Shown: positions 25,358 to 33,896, counted from the stretch's first letter. The stretch: 64,000 nt of DNA from Halomarina ordinaria (GCF_030553305.1 NZ_JARRAH010000001.1:434001-498000), one strand, 5' to 3'. The notes: generated from the letters alone by a model not told the origin. A program made the numbers and translations.

Positions 25358-25367
25358 CCCCACCTGT
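25358..25367 (-). repeat. ACAGGTGGGG motif, copy 4
   Basis: Minus-strand GTACAGGTGGGGACC. On that strand GGACC is matched about 30 bases later by GGTCC, as in copy 3. Confidence 0.45.
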
Positions 25368-25527
25368 ACGTCCCCCACAGCGGTCGGTCCCACGTCCCAC
25401 TGCTGTAGATTAACCAATACGAGGTAGATAAATAGACGTTGTTGCTACTGAATATAACTATCACAGTCCCGTACTGGTCCCTGTCTGGGGTGAGTGGCCG
25501 TCGCGAGCGCCGACACCACCGTCGACG

Positions 25528-25707
25528 CTATCGACGGACGAGTCCGAACAGCGTCACCGCGAGCAGGCCGACGAGCCACACGCCGGCGCCCACCAGAAGG
25601 GACCGGGTCGCCCACGCGACCGCTATCGCCACCGCGAAGACCACGACACCGGCGACCACGTAGAAGGTCACCGACGCCGGCGCTGCATCCCCTCCATCGA
25701 ACGCCAC
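25528..25707 (-). CDS. 59-residue two-helix membrane protein
   Basis: The frame starts with GTG at 25707 and ends with TAG at 25528. It reads VAFDGGDAAPASVTFYVVAG, then hydrophobic residues, WATRSLLVGAGVW, a second hydrophobic helix, and ends GLVRR. There are two membrane helices (about 13-31 and 37-56) with basic residues at the connecting turn and C-terminus. Codon third positions are nearly all G/C, unlike the flanks. TTTAACTC on the minus strand about 27 bases before the GTG would give a leaderless transcript. It is easily missed because it is short and uses GTG. No family is recognised. Confidence 0.6.
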   Translation of the reverse strand: MAFDGGDAAPASVTFYVVAGVVVFAVAIAVAWATRSLLVGAGVWLVGLLAVTLFGLVRR

Positions 25708-26026
25708 GGGAACTACTACTTAGGTAACGAGTTAAACATGTCCCGTGGTCACAGATGGTGAGAAGCGGTCGCGAACGCGCCCGCGAACCCGACAGTCAGT
25801 GGCCGTATCGGGCGGCAGGGCCTCCGCGATTCGCCGCAGTTCGATAGGTATGGCGGGCCGATACGTTCACGTTGTCGGTCCGACGATACGGAGGTGGGTC
25901 GACGGACGGGCGTCCGAACGGGCACGGGCGAACTGTCTGCGGCCACGCCCTCCCAAGGGAGGTCCGAACCGGTTCTCCTCGGCGTCGGCCCACGAGCGTC
26001 ACATCCGGCGAGAGCCGTCCGTCCGC
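25708..26026. other. Intergenic region with no gene seen
   Basis: 319 bases. Both strands show only Arg-rich frames without haloarchaeal codon bias. Nothing regulatory is clear except the promoter of the small membrane protein at the left edge. Confidence 0.5.
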
Positions 26027-26236
26027 TCAGCGCCGGTTGTACTCACGGACGATAGACTCCAGTTCCCCCGGGGTGAGTTCCGTCTCCAGGAGTCGTTCGA
26101 CCGCCGGTTTCGACGTCCCGAGCGCGCGCATCCCGCAGGCGACCAGGTCGTCGTGGGGCCGCGGTGGCGACTCCTCGATGGACCCGAACAGGTGTTCGTC
26201 GCGCAACGGCGGGTCGACGGACGGGGTATCGGTCAT
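26027..26236 (-). CDS. Small acidic hypothetical protein
   Basis: 69 residues, starting MTDTPSVDPPLRDEHLFG and ending TPGELESIVREYNRR. The C-terminal 45 residues look like two amphipathic helices (LVACGMRALGTSKPAVERLLETEL). Composition is acidic and codon bias strong, so the gene is likely real. Function unknown; it has no close neighbour in the same direction. Confidence 0.6.
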   Translation of the reverse strand: MTDTPSVDPPLRDEHLFGSIEESPPRPHDDLVACGMRALGTSKPAVERLLETELTPGELESIVREYNRR

Positions 26237-26602
26237 AGACGTACAGACCGGCGCGTCGTACTACGACCTTTCGTTGGCCTCCGCTCGTAGCCGGACGGCG
26301 TCTCCGCCTGCTCGGTCGCGGGGGGACCGACCGGTCCTGACTCGCTCGATTCAACCGTACACATGTGTTGTGTTAACAGAAAACATTACCCCGATTGCGA
26401 CGAACGCACCTAGTGAGGGCCTCGTCGGGTCGACTCCTGTCACTTCGTGGCCCCGACATCACAGGTGGGGAGAAGAGACGAGAGCCGACGTGATGACGTC
26501 CTCACCTTCCCCTGATGACCGACACTGGTACTGTCCGGTCTGTAACTCTGTCACGAACCCGGGGAATAGCTTTATCACACGATGTGTTGACACGACTCAC
26601 CT
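26237..26602. other. Intergenic region upstream of the esterase gene
   Basis: 366 bases with no gene seen. It includes the palindromic ACACATGTGT (about 26359), an AT-richer patch (GTTAACAGAAAACATTA), ACAGGTGGGG copy 5 and a TATA-like CTTTATCAC (about 26568-26576) roughly 30 bases before ATG 26603. Confidence 0.5.
26461..26470 (+). repeat. ACAGGTGGGG motif, copy 5
   Basis: Context ATCACAGGTGGGGA, 133 bases upstream of the esterase ATG. GGGGA is matched by TCCCC (about 26509-26513), so a loose stem is possible here too. Confidence 0.45.
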
Positions 26603-27568
26603 ATGTCCTCGACGACAGGAACCGAGGCCGTCGCGGCCGAGGAACCGCACCCCGAGATCGTCGGCCTGCTCCAGCAGATGGGGGCCGCACCGTTGCCGCC
26701 GTTCTGGTCGCTCTCGCCGGAGGGCGCCCGGCAGTTCACCGAGGGACTGTTCCCGACGGCGGACGACCCCGAACCGGTGGCGGAGGTGATGGACCTCGAG
26801 GTCACCGAGGAGGGGATTCCGGTCCGCGTGTACGTCCCGGAGGGACAGGGGCCGTACCCGACGCTGGTCTACCTCCACGGCGGCGGCTGGGTCATCGGCG
26901 ACCTCGACACCTACGACGCGACCTGCCGGGCGCTCGCGAACGCCGCCGACCGTATGGTCGTGAGCGTCGACTACCGCCTCGCGCCCGAACACCCGTTTCC
27001 GGTTCCGCTGGAGGACTGCTACGCCGCCGCCGAGTGGGTGTTCGACGCCGCGGAGACGATGCAGGTCGACACCGACAACGTCGCCATCGGCGGCGACAGC
27101 GCCGGCGGGAACCTCGCGACGGCCGTCGCGCTGATGGCCCGCGACCGCGACGGTCCCGAGTTCGCCAGACAGGTCCTCGTCTATCCCGTCACCGACTACG
27201 ACTTCGACACCCCCTCCTACGAGGAGAACGCCGACGGTTACCTGCTCACCAGAGCCGACATGGAGTGGTTCTGGGACCACTACCTCCGCGACGAGGTCGA
27301 CGGCAGCCACCCCTACGCGTCGCCGCTCAGGGCGCGTGACCTCTCGGGGCTCCCGCCGGCGACGGTCGTCACGTGCGGGTTCGACCCGCTGCGCGACGAG
27401 GGCGCGACGTACGCCGACCGACTGGCCGACGCCGGCGTCGACGTCAACCACGTCCACTACGCCGACGCCATCCACGGCATCGTCCAGATGCTGGTCGAAC
27501 CGATGGCCCTGACGCGGGCACGCGACCTCATCGACGACGTGAGCGACGACCTCGGGACACCCATCTGA
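26603..27568 (+). CDS. Alpha/beta hydrolase, hormone-sensitive-lipase type esterase
   Basis: 321 residues. The oxyanion-hole motif HGGGW is at 92-96 and the nucleophile motif GDSAGG at 164-169 (Ser166). An Asp in CGFDPLRDE (about 261-265) and His291 in DAIHGIV complete the triad. These are the marks of the HSL (family IV) carboxylesterases, which cut short-chain esters. It lies 178 bases upstream of a Baeyer-Villiger-type monooxygenase in the same direction, a pairing known from ketone degradation where the monooxygenase makes an ester or lactone and the hydrolase opens it. No signal peptide; cytoplasmic. Confidence 0.88.
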   Translation: MSSTTGTEAVAAEEPHPEIVGLLQQMGAAPLPPFWSLSPEGARQFTEGLFPTADDPEPVAEVMDLEVTEEGIPVRVYVPEGQGPYPTLVYLHGGGWVIGDLDTYDATCRALANAADRMVVSVDYRLAPEHPFPVPLEDCYAAAEWVFDAAETMQVDTDNVAIGGDSAGGNLATAVALMARDRDGPEFARQVLVYPVTDYDFDTPSYEENADGYLLTRADMEWFWDHYLRDEVDGSHPYASPLRARDLSGLPPATVVTCGFDPLRDEGATYADRLADAGVDVNHVHYADAIHGIVQMLVEPMALTRARDLIDDVSDDLGTPI

Positions 27569-27746
27569 CCGGCGTCACGAGTCCCCCGAACCCACGTCCC
27601 GTCATCCCGTCGACCCGTACTCGTCCGTAGGGGTTCGGCCACCTGGGTCACCGTTCGAGAGACCGTACCGAGACACGTAGTGTGTGGGTATCCGACGGCT
27701 GGTCGGTTTTATTAGAGGTAGTGATGATTGGTAGCAGACAGCACTC

Positions 27747-29402
27747 ATGACAATGAGCGAACAACACACGGCGGACGGTAGTGGGGAAGCGGACCTCGAC
27801 GTCGCCATCGTCGGCGCGGGGTTCTCCGGGCTGTACATGCTCCATCGCCTGCGGGGACTGGGGCTGTCGGCGCGCGTCTTCGAGAAGGCGGACGACGTGG
27901 GCGGGACCTGGTACTGGAACCGGTATCCCGGCGCTCGCTGCGACAGCGAGAGCCACATCTACTGTTACTCCTTCTCCGACGCCCTCCTCGACGAGTGGGA
28001 GTGGAGCGAGCGCTACCCCGAGCAACCGGAGGTGCTCCGGTACCTGCGCTACGCCGCCGACCACCTCGACCTGCGCCGGGACGTCGAGTTCGAGACGGAG
28101 GTCACCTCGGCCGTGTTCGAGGAGGACTCGGGGACGTGGACGGTCAGCACCGACGACGGCTCGCAGGTCTCGGCGCGGTTCTTCGTCACCGCCGTCGGCT
28201 GTCTCTCGAAACCGTACCTCCCGGACTTCGACGGCCTCGAATCGTTCGAGGGGGAGTGGTACCACACGGGCCGGTGGCCACACGACCCCGTCGACTTCGA
28301 CGGGAAGCGCGTCGCGGTCGTCGGAACGGGTGCCAGCGGTATCCAGGCCATCCCGGAGATAGCGGACGACGCGGGGCACCTGACCGTCTTCCAGCGGACG
28401 CCGAACTACGCCGTCCCCGCGCGGAACCGGCCGCTCACACCGGCCGAGTACGACGAGATACGCGAGCGCTACGACGAGATATGGGCGCAGTCACGCGACT
28501 CCGGGTTCGGCATGCCCTTCGACACCGCCGCACCCACCGCCGCCGACCTCTCGACCGAGGCGGTCAGGGAGGTGCTCGAACCGCGCTGGCAAGAGGGCGG
28601 CTTCCGGTTCCTGCTCGCCTTCGAGGACCTGCTCATCAACGAGGAGACCAACCGGAAGGTCTCCGAGTTCATCCGCTCGAAGATACGCGAGACGGTCGAC
28701 GACCCCGAGGTGGCAGCGACGCTCGTTCCCACCGACCACCCCTACGCGAGCAAGCGCCCGCCCCTCCACACGGACTACTACGAGACGTACAACCGCGACC
28801 ACGTCCGACTGGTCTCCGTCCGGGAGTCACCCATCGAGGAGCTAACGCCCGAGGGCATCCGGACCGCCGACGAGCACCACGCGTTCGACACCGTCGTCTT
28901 CGCCACGGGCTTCGACGCGATGACCGGCACGCTGTTCGACATGGACATCGAGGGCAAGGACGGCACGCACCTCGAGGAGAAGTGGGCCGACGGCCCCCGG
29001 ACCTACCTCGGCCTCGCCGTCCACGACTTCCCGAACATGTTCACCATCACCGGCCCGCAGAGCCCCTCCGTGCTCACCAACATGCCGGTGTCCATCGAAC
29101 AGCACGTCGAGTGGATAGCGGACTGTATCGAGTACATGGAGCGAGAGGACCTCCGGGTCGTCGAACCGACGGAGGCGGCCGAGGAGGAGTGGGTGGCACA
29201 CAGCAACGAGGTCGCCGACCAGACGCTGTACTCGGAGGCCGACTCCTGGTACCGTGGCGAGAACATCCCCGGGAAACCCCGTATCTTCACGCCGTACGCC
29301 GGTGGCCTCGACCTCTACCGACAGCAGTGCGCCGAGGTGGCGGCGAACGACTACGAAGGGTTCGACCTGGGTGAATCGGCGGACGCCACGACGGCGGATT
29401 GA
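27747..29402 (+). CDS. Flavin-containing monooxygenase, Baeyer-Villiger type
   Basis: 551 residues. FAD-binding GAGFSG at 23-28, NADPH-binding GTGASG at 193-198, and between them FEGEWYHTGRW (167-177), which fits the Baeyer-Villiger fingerprint FxGxxxHxxxW exactly. DVGGTWYWNRYPGARCD (about 50-66) is the typical BVMO active-site entry. The enzyme should insert oxygen next to a carbonyl to give an ester or lactone with NADPH and O2; the ketone is unknown. ATGs at 27747 and 27753 are both possible starts. A TATA-like TTTTATTA lies around 27707-27714. The downstream tRNA gene begins 10 bases after the stop on the opposite strand. Confidence 0.9.
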   Translation: MTMSEQHTADGSGEADLDVAIVGAGFSGLYMLHRLRGLGLSARVFEKADDVGGTWYWNRYPGARCDSESHIYCYSFSDALLDEWEWSERYPEQPEVLRYLRYAADHLDLRRDVEFETEVTSAVFEEDSGTWTVSTDDGSQVSARFFVTAVGCLSKPYLPDFDGLESFEGEWYHTGRWPHDPVDFDGKRVAVVGTGASGIQAIPEIADDAGHLTVFQRTPNYAVPARNRPLTPAEYDEIRERYDEIWAQSRDSGFGMPFDTAAPTAADLSTEAVREVLEPRWQEGGFRFLLAFEDLLINEETNRKVSEFIRSKIRETVDDPEVAATLVPTDHPYASKRPPLHTDYYETYNRDHVRLVSVRESPIEELTPEGIRTADEHHAFDTVVFATGFDAMTGTLFDMDIEGKDGTHLEEKWADGPRTYLGLAVHDFPNMFTITGPQSPSVLTNMPVSIEQHVEWIADCIEYMEREDLRVVEPTEAAEEEWVAHSNEVADQTLYSEADSWYRGENIPGKPRIFTPYAGGLDLYRQQCAEVAANDYEGFDLGESADATTAD

Positions 29403-29412
29403 GGTGAAAACA

Positions 29413-29486
29413 AGCCAAGGGTGGGATTCGAACCCACGAATTCTCGATTACAAATCGAGTGCTTGAGCCACCCAAGCTCCCTTGGC
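29413..29486 (-). tRNA. tRNA-Thr (anticodon UGU)
   Basis: 74 bases without an intron. Acceptor GCCAAGG (29486-29480) pairs with CCTTGGC (29420-29414), discriminator U. The anticodon stem CTCGA/TCGAG encloses loop TTTGTAA (anticodon TGT). The T-arm is GTGGG-TTCGAAT-CCCAC. CCA is not encoded. Its first base lies one nucleotide after the stop codon of the GNAT gene, so it is probably cut out of the pgk-GNAT transcript or started from a promoter inside that gene. Confidence 0.95.
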
Positions 29487-29487
29487 G

Positions 29488-29982
29488 CTACAGTGAGTCG
29501 TACTCGTTCGGGACCATATCGGTTTCGCTGTCCCCCGCTTTCGTCATCGTGATGCGGTGCGGGCGGTAGCCCAGTTCACGATAGAGGCGCTGTGCCGCTT
29601 CGTTCCCCGCCATCACGTCGAGTGCGACGACGTCGGCACCGTCCGCACGCAGCGCCTCCTCGGCGGCCCGGAGCAGCGCCGTCCCGATTCCCGCCCCTCG
29701 ATGGTCGGGGTCGACGTAGAGGTTCTCGACGACGCCCTTCTCGACGGTCTGTTCGTAGGCGCCGGAGGACGGTCCGAACATGACGAAGCCGACGACGCTC
29801 CCGTCCTCGCGAGCGACGAGCAACCCGCCGGTGACGACGGCGCGGGCGACGGCCTCGCGGACGGTGGCGCGGTTCTCGTCGCTCGCGAGGAACGACCCGT
29901 ACTCGCGCTGGCCCGCCGCCAGCGCCACCCAGAGGTCGGCGACCCGGTCGACGTCCTCCATGCGGGCCGCCTCGACGTCCAT
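29488..29982 (-). CDS. GNAT-family N-acetyltransferase
   Basis: 164 residues. Acetyl-CoA-binding motif A is visible in VVENLYVDPDHRGAGIGTALLRAAEEAL (about 86-113, with R/QxxGxG/A as HRGAGIG), then DVMAGNEAAQRLYRELGY, the standard C-terminal GNAT motif. It transfers an acetyl group to an amine on an unknown small molecule or protein. The ATG overlaps the pgk stop by one base (TGATG), so translation is coupled to pgk. Its stop is one base from tRNA-Thr. Confidence 0.85.
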   Translation of the reverse strand: MDVEAARMEDVDRVADLWVALAAGQREYGSFLASDENRATVREAVARAVVTGGLLVAREDGSVVGFVMFGPSSGAYEQTVEKGVVENLYVDPDHRGAGIGTALLRAAEEALRADGADVVALDVMAGNEAAQRLYRELGYRPHRITMTKAGDSETDMVPNEYDSL

Positions 29983-31166
29983 CAGCGGAGCGCCTCGACC
30001 GCGGGCAGGGACTCGCCGGTGAGCATCGCCAGCGCCGCCCCGCCACCGGTGCTCACGTGGTCGAACCCCGACAGTCCCAGCCGGCGGATGGCGGAGGCGG
30101 TGTCGCCGCCGCCGACGATGGTGTAGTCGGCGGCCGTCGCCCCCTCGAAGAGCCCGCGCGTCCCGACGGCGAAGCGTTCCTCCTCGAAGACCCCCGCCGG
30201 ACCGTTGAGGATACCCGTTCCGGCGTTCGCGAGCACGTCGCCGTAGGCCGCGACGGTCGCCGACCCGACGTCCATCGCCGGTTCCGGGACGGGGAGGTCC
30301 TCGACGCTCACCTCGACGCGCTCGCCGTCGCGCTCGACGGCCACGTCGAGGGGGACGTGGAGGCGGTCGCCGTACGTGTCGAGCAGCTCCTCGGCCTGGG
30401 CGAGGCGGTCGCCGGCCCGGTCCGTCAGTACGCGCGTGCTCTCGGGACCGAGGTCGACGCCGGTGGCGTGCAGGAAGGCGTTGCCCACGACGCCGGCGGT
30501 GAGGACGACGTCCGCGAGGCCCGATTCGAGGACGGTCGACGCCACCCCGATGGAGTCGTCGACCTTGGCGCCGCCGAGGCAGTAGACCCGCGGGGTCGGC
30601 GTGCTCGCGATGTCACCGAGCGCGTCGAGTTCGCGCTCCATCACCCGCCCCGCGTACCCGGGGAGGTGTTCGGGAAAGCCGACGATGGAGGGCTGCGAGC
30701 GGTGGGCGGCGGCGAAGGCGTCGTTGACGTAGGCGTCGAGGACCGGGGCGAGCCCGGCGACGAGGTGGGTGCTCGCGGCCTCGGCGGGGGGGAACTGCAT
30801 GACCTCCTCGCTGTAGAAGCGCGTGTTCTCGAGGACGAGGACGCTCCCGTCGGCGAGCGACCGGACGCGCTCGCGGGCCGCAGCGGAGAACGTGGCGTCG
30901 ACGTACTCGACGGGGGCGTCAAGCAGGGCGGAGAGGCGTTCGGCGTGGTCGGCCAGCGACGTGAAGTCGTCGCCGCCGGGACGACCCTGGTGGGCGAGGA
31001 CGGCGACCCGCGCGCCGCGGGCGGCCAGTTCGTCGAGCGTCTCCACGTGCGCGCGCAGGCGGGAGTCGTCGTCGAGCGTCCCGTCCGGCGCGACCGGACT
31101 GTTGATGTCGACGCGCACCCCGACGGCGGCCCCCTCGGCGTCGAGGTCGTCGAGCGTCCGTATCAT
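29982..31166 (-). CDS. pgk: Phosphoglycerate kinase
   Basis: 394 residues. The reaction is 1,3-bisphosphoglycerate + ADP to 3-phosphoglycerate + ATP in glycolysis, reversed in gluconeogenesis. Family segments are VRVDINSPV (about 18-26, the RVDxN substrate loop), LAHQGRPGG, the VLVLENTRFYSEE region, VNDAFAAAHRSQPS and the nucleotide-site Gly-rich loop TIVGGGDTASA near the C-terminus, with STGGGAALAMLTGE closing the active site. ATG 31166 gives the usual haloarchaeal start MIRTLDDLD. Operon with the GNAT gene and possibly tRNA-Thr downstream. Confidence 0.95.
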   Translation of the reverse strand: MIRTLDDLDAEGAAVGVRVDINSPVAPDGTLDDDSRLRAHVETLDELAARGARVAVLAHQGRPGGDDFTSLADHAERLSALLDAPVEYVDATFSAAARERVRSLADGSVLVLENTRFYSEEVMQFPPAEAASTHLVAGLAPVLDAYVNDAFAAAHRSQPSIVGFPEHLPGYAGRVMERELDALGDIASTPTPRVYCLGGAKVDDSIGVASTVLESGLADVVLTAGVVGNAFLHATGVDLGPESTRVLTDRAGDRLAQAEELLDTYGDRLHVPLDVAVERDGERVEVSVEDLPVPEPAMDVGSATVAAYGDVLANAGTGILNGPAGVFEEERFAVGTRGLFEGATAADYTIVGGGDTASAIRRLGLSGFDHVSTGGGAALAMLTGESLPAVEALR

Positions 31167-31488
31167 GCGCGAGTGTCCACGACGTCGGAGCAAAGGTGTT
31201 GTGCTCGACGGTCGGCCCTCCTCCTTCCACGCGCCCGGTCAATCGCCCGACACGACGGCCGTGAGCGTGCACCCGTTCCCCCGCCCGCGTCGACCGACCC
31301 GTCCTCGTTGGACGTGTATCAGAACTCTGGGGGGTCGCTTGTATTCTCCTCGGTAATCGAACGAAGAAATCGGACGCCTGGCGGGGGAAGGCGGGGTGCG
31401 GACGACCCGTTCGTCGATGTAAAGTGTGCGACACGGAGCGAAGGGTTATTTAACCCCTGCGTCCAGAGCTACCGCGTGACTAACACAC
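31167..31488. other. Divergent promoter region between pgk and livH
   Basis: 322 bases, no gene seen. Near the livH side is a palindromic TATA element at 31443-31456. A second AT-richer patch (TAATCGAACGAAGAAATC near 31355) may hold pgk-directed or unrelated elements. Confidence 0.5.
31443..31456 (+). promoter_or_regulatory. Palindromic TATA element upstream of livH
   Basis: GGGTTATTTAACCC is a perfect palindrome with 7-bp arms. It includes the TATA-like TTATTTAA, about 35 bases before the livH ATG. A TATA box inside a palindrome is a classic place for a repressor that blocks TBP. Confidence 0.5.
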
Positions 31489-32571
31489 ATGGGCGTAAGT
31501 GACGCATATTCACGCGGACGGCGACTCGTCGTCGACCAGCCGGCGACGCTCGTCGTGACGGTTGTCGGTGTGCTGCTCCTGTTGGACCTCGTCGTCCAAC
31601 TCGTGACCGGTGTCCTCCCGCCGACACGGCTGGCGCGCTACCTCTGGACCGGCCTGCGACTCGGCCTCATCTACGGCCTCGCGGGCATCGGGCTCTCGCT
31701 GACGTACAGCATCCTGAGCTTCGCGAACTTCGCCCACGGCGAGTACCTCACCGTCGGCGGGTTCTCCGGGTGGGCGGTGGCCTTCCTCGTCGGCGGCTAC
31801 GGCGTCGCCGAACTCTCGGACCTCCTGCTCGTCCAGGCGAATCCGGGCGTCAGCATCACCAGCACGCCACTCGCCGTCGTCCTCGGCCTCGTCGGGGCCA
31901 TCGTCGTCACGGTCTTGGTGGCGCTCGTCCTCGACCGACTCGTCTACCGGCCGATGCGCGGGGCCGACGGCATCTCGCTGCTCATCGCCAGCGTCGGGGT
32001 GGCGTTCATCCTCCGGTACCTCGTCGCGTTCGTCTTCGACGTGAACGTCCGCGGGGTGACCGGCGGAACGGTCTCCTACAACGTCGGCGGACTACCGATC
32101 AACGCCCACGACATCACGCTCGTCGCCGTGAGCGTCGTCCTCATGCTCGGCGTCCACGTCCTCCTCCAGCGGACGAAACTCGGCAAGGCGATGCGCGCGA
32201 TGGCCGACAACAAGGACCTCGCGCGCGTGACCGGCATCCCCACGGAGCGCGTCATCCGGTGGACGTGGATGCTCGGCGCCGGCCTCGCGGGGGCGGCGGG
32301 CTATCTCGTCGTCCTCACGCGTGGCTCCATCATCTTCGACTTCGGCTGGATCCTCCTGCTGTTCATCTTCGCCGCCGTCATCCTCGGCGGCATCGGCTCG
32401 GTCTACGGCGCCATCGCCGGCGGCATCATCTTCGGCGTGGCGAGCAACGTCTCGCGGGTGTGGCTCACCGGGCCGTGGTCGGACCTCGCCGACCCCGTCG
32501 CGTTCCTCCTGCTCATCGTCATCCTGCTGGTACGCCCGCAGGGGCTCTTCGGGGGGGTGACGACCGCATGA
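31489..32571 (+). CDS. livH: ABC transporter permease, LivH type
   Basis: 360 residues, about nine membrane helices. GLIYGLAGIGLSLTYSILSFANFAHGEYLTVGGF (about 61-94) is the LivH-family opening, and the EAA-like loop GKAMRAMADNKDLARVTGIPTERVIRWTW (about 231-259) contacts the ATPase. It belongs to the hydrophobic amino acid uptake (HAAT) group, whose members carry branched-chain amino acids, urea or short amides. The ATG at 31489 follows the palindromic TATA element by about 35 bases. The end overlaps livM (ATGA). Confidence 0.92.
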   Translation: MGVSDAYSRGRRLVVDQPATLVVTVVGVLLLLDLVVQLVTGVLPPTRLARYLWTGLRLGLIYGLAGIGLSLTYSILSFANFAHGEYLTVGGFSGWAVAFLVGGYGVAELSDLLLVQANPGVSITSTPLAVVLGLVGAIVVTVLVALVLDRLVYRPMRGADGISLLIASVGVAFILRYLVAFVFDVNVRGVTGGTVSYNVGGLPINAHDITLVAVSVVLMLGVHVLLQRTKLGKAMRAMADNKDLARVTGIPTERVIRWTWMLGAGLAGAAGYLVVLTRGSIIFDFGWILLLFIFAAVILGGIGSVYGAIAGGIIFGVASNVSRVWLTGPWSDLADPVAFLLLIVILLVRPQGLFGGVTTA

Positions 32572-33896
32572 GCGCCGACGTCCGCTCCCGACTCGCGGCC
32601 CTCGACCGGCCCGTGCGCGACGCGCTGATGGTCGCCGGCATGATGCTCGGGCTCTACGCCGTCTTCTGGGTCGTCGGCTCGACGCTCGGCTACGACGCCA
32701 GCGGCATCTTCAGCCTGTTCGCCACGCTGACGCTGTTCGTCGGCGTCTACGCGCTCGCCGTCCTCGCGCTCAACCTCCAGTGGGGATACGCCGGCCTGTT
32801 CAACATCGGCGTCGCCGGCTTCCTCGCCGTCGGGGCCTACTCCTTCGGGATGCTCTCGGGGTCGCCCACCGGGTCGCCGCCCGGCCTCGGCCTCCCGTTC
32901 GTCGTCGGCGTGGTGGGTGCGATGCTCGTCACCGCCTTCGTCGGGCTACTGACGGCGTTCCCGGCGCTTCGCCTGCGGGCCGACTACCTCGCCATCGCCA
33001 CCCTCGCCCTCAGCGAGATCATCCGCCTGACGGTTCTCTCGCGGCCCGCCAGCGAGTTCACCGTCGGTGGCGTCACCCTCGGCACCGGCGGCGGCCAGGG
33101 CTACCGGAACTTCCCCGCCAACCCCGTCGACGGCCTCTTCGAGACGCCCGTCGGCGACGCCATCCTCGTCGCCGCAGACGGCATCTTCGGCGTGACCCGC
33201 CAGCCCGTCGTCGAGGACTTCGTCTACGCGCTCGTCGTCGTCTGTCTCGTGGGCGTCGTCTACTGGCTGCTCTCGCGGACGGCCAACTCCCCGTTCGGTC
33301 GGGTGCTGAAGGCCATCCGCGAGGACGAACTCGTCGCGAGTTCGCTGGGCAAGGACACCCGTATGTTCAAAGTGAAGGTGTTCATGTTCGGCTGTGCACT
33401 GATGGGCCTCTGTGGCGTCCTCTGGCAGGTGTACGGGCTGAACTCCGTCGTCCCCAACACCTTCCGCCCGGACATCACCTTCTACATCTTCATCGCGCTC
33501 ATCATCGGCGGCTCCGGGTCGAACACGGGGAGCGTCCTCGGCGCGGGCCTGTTCGCCGGCGTCCTCTTCTTGCTCCCCCAGAACATCAACCGCCTGCTCG
33601 GCGAGGTCGGGTTCCTCCAGGGCATCTCCTCGCCGAACTCCTTCGCGGGCGCGGTCGGACCGCTCGCCTCGCTGGACGTGACGCCGTTCGTCGGCTACGT
33701 CCTCGGCAACATCGACGAACTGCGCTTCGTCGTCGTCGGCGTCCTGCTCATCTACCTGATGCAGCGCCGCCCGGAGGGGCTGCTCGGCCACCGCATCGAA
33801 CCGGCGGCGGCCGTCGACCTCCGGACCCGCCCGGCTGACCATAGACCGACCGCCGCCGACGGCGGCGACAGCGACGGGGGTGACGACGATGAGTGA
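32568..33896 (+). CDS. livM: ABC transporter permease, LivM type
   Basis: 442 residues. Second permease of the HAAT transporter. Recognisable are LNLQWGYAGLFNIGVAGFLAVGAY (about 67-90), LRADYLAIATLALSEIIRL (about 135-153) and the ATPase-contact loop SPFGRVLKAIREDELVASSLGKDTRMFKVK (about 241-270). The family average is about 320-420; the extra length is mainly the insert around 155-200 and the acidic C-terminal tail. Overlaps livH by 4 and livG by 8 bases. Confidence 0.92.
   Translation: MSADVRSRLAALDRPVRDALMVAGMMLGLYAVFWVVGSTLGYDASGIFSLFATLTLFVGVYALAVLALNLQWGYAGLFNIGVAGFLAVGAYSFGMLSGSPTGSPPGLGLPFVVGVVGAMLVTAFVGLLTAFPALRLRADYLAIATLALSEIIRLTVLSRPASEFTVGGVTLGTGGGQGYRNFPANPVDGLFETPVGDAILVAADGIFGVTRQPVVEDFVYALVVVCLVGVVYWLLSRTANSPFGRVLKAIREDELVASSLGKDTRMFKVKVFMFGCALMGLCGVLWQVYGLNSVVPNTFRPDITFYIFIALIIGGSGSNTGSVLGAGLFAGVLFLLPQNINRLLGEVGFLQGISSPNSFAGAVGPLASLDVTPFVGYVLGNIDELRFVVVGVLLIYLMQRRPEGLLGHRIEPAAAVDLRTRPADHRPTAADGGDSDGGDDDE

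Larger units (their letters stand above)
24773..25527. other. Gene-poor region, one doubtful small ORF
   Basis: 755 bases. Apart from the possible 57-codon ORF at 24938 I see no supported gene. Long frames on the minus strand are rich in Arg and Pro and look like frame shadows. It becomes AT-rich at 25405-25475 (AACCAATACGAGGTAGATAAATAG), which may be a promoter with no visible gene. ACAGGTGGGG copy 4 is at 25358-25367. Confidence 0.45.

Noticed and set aside
31207-31434. Small ORFs between pgk and livH
   Set aside because: Pro/Arg-rich, no start signals, no codon bias; treated as non-coding.
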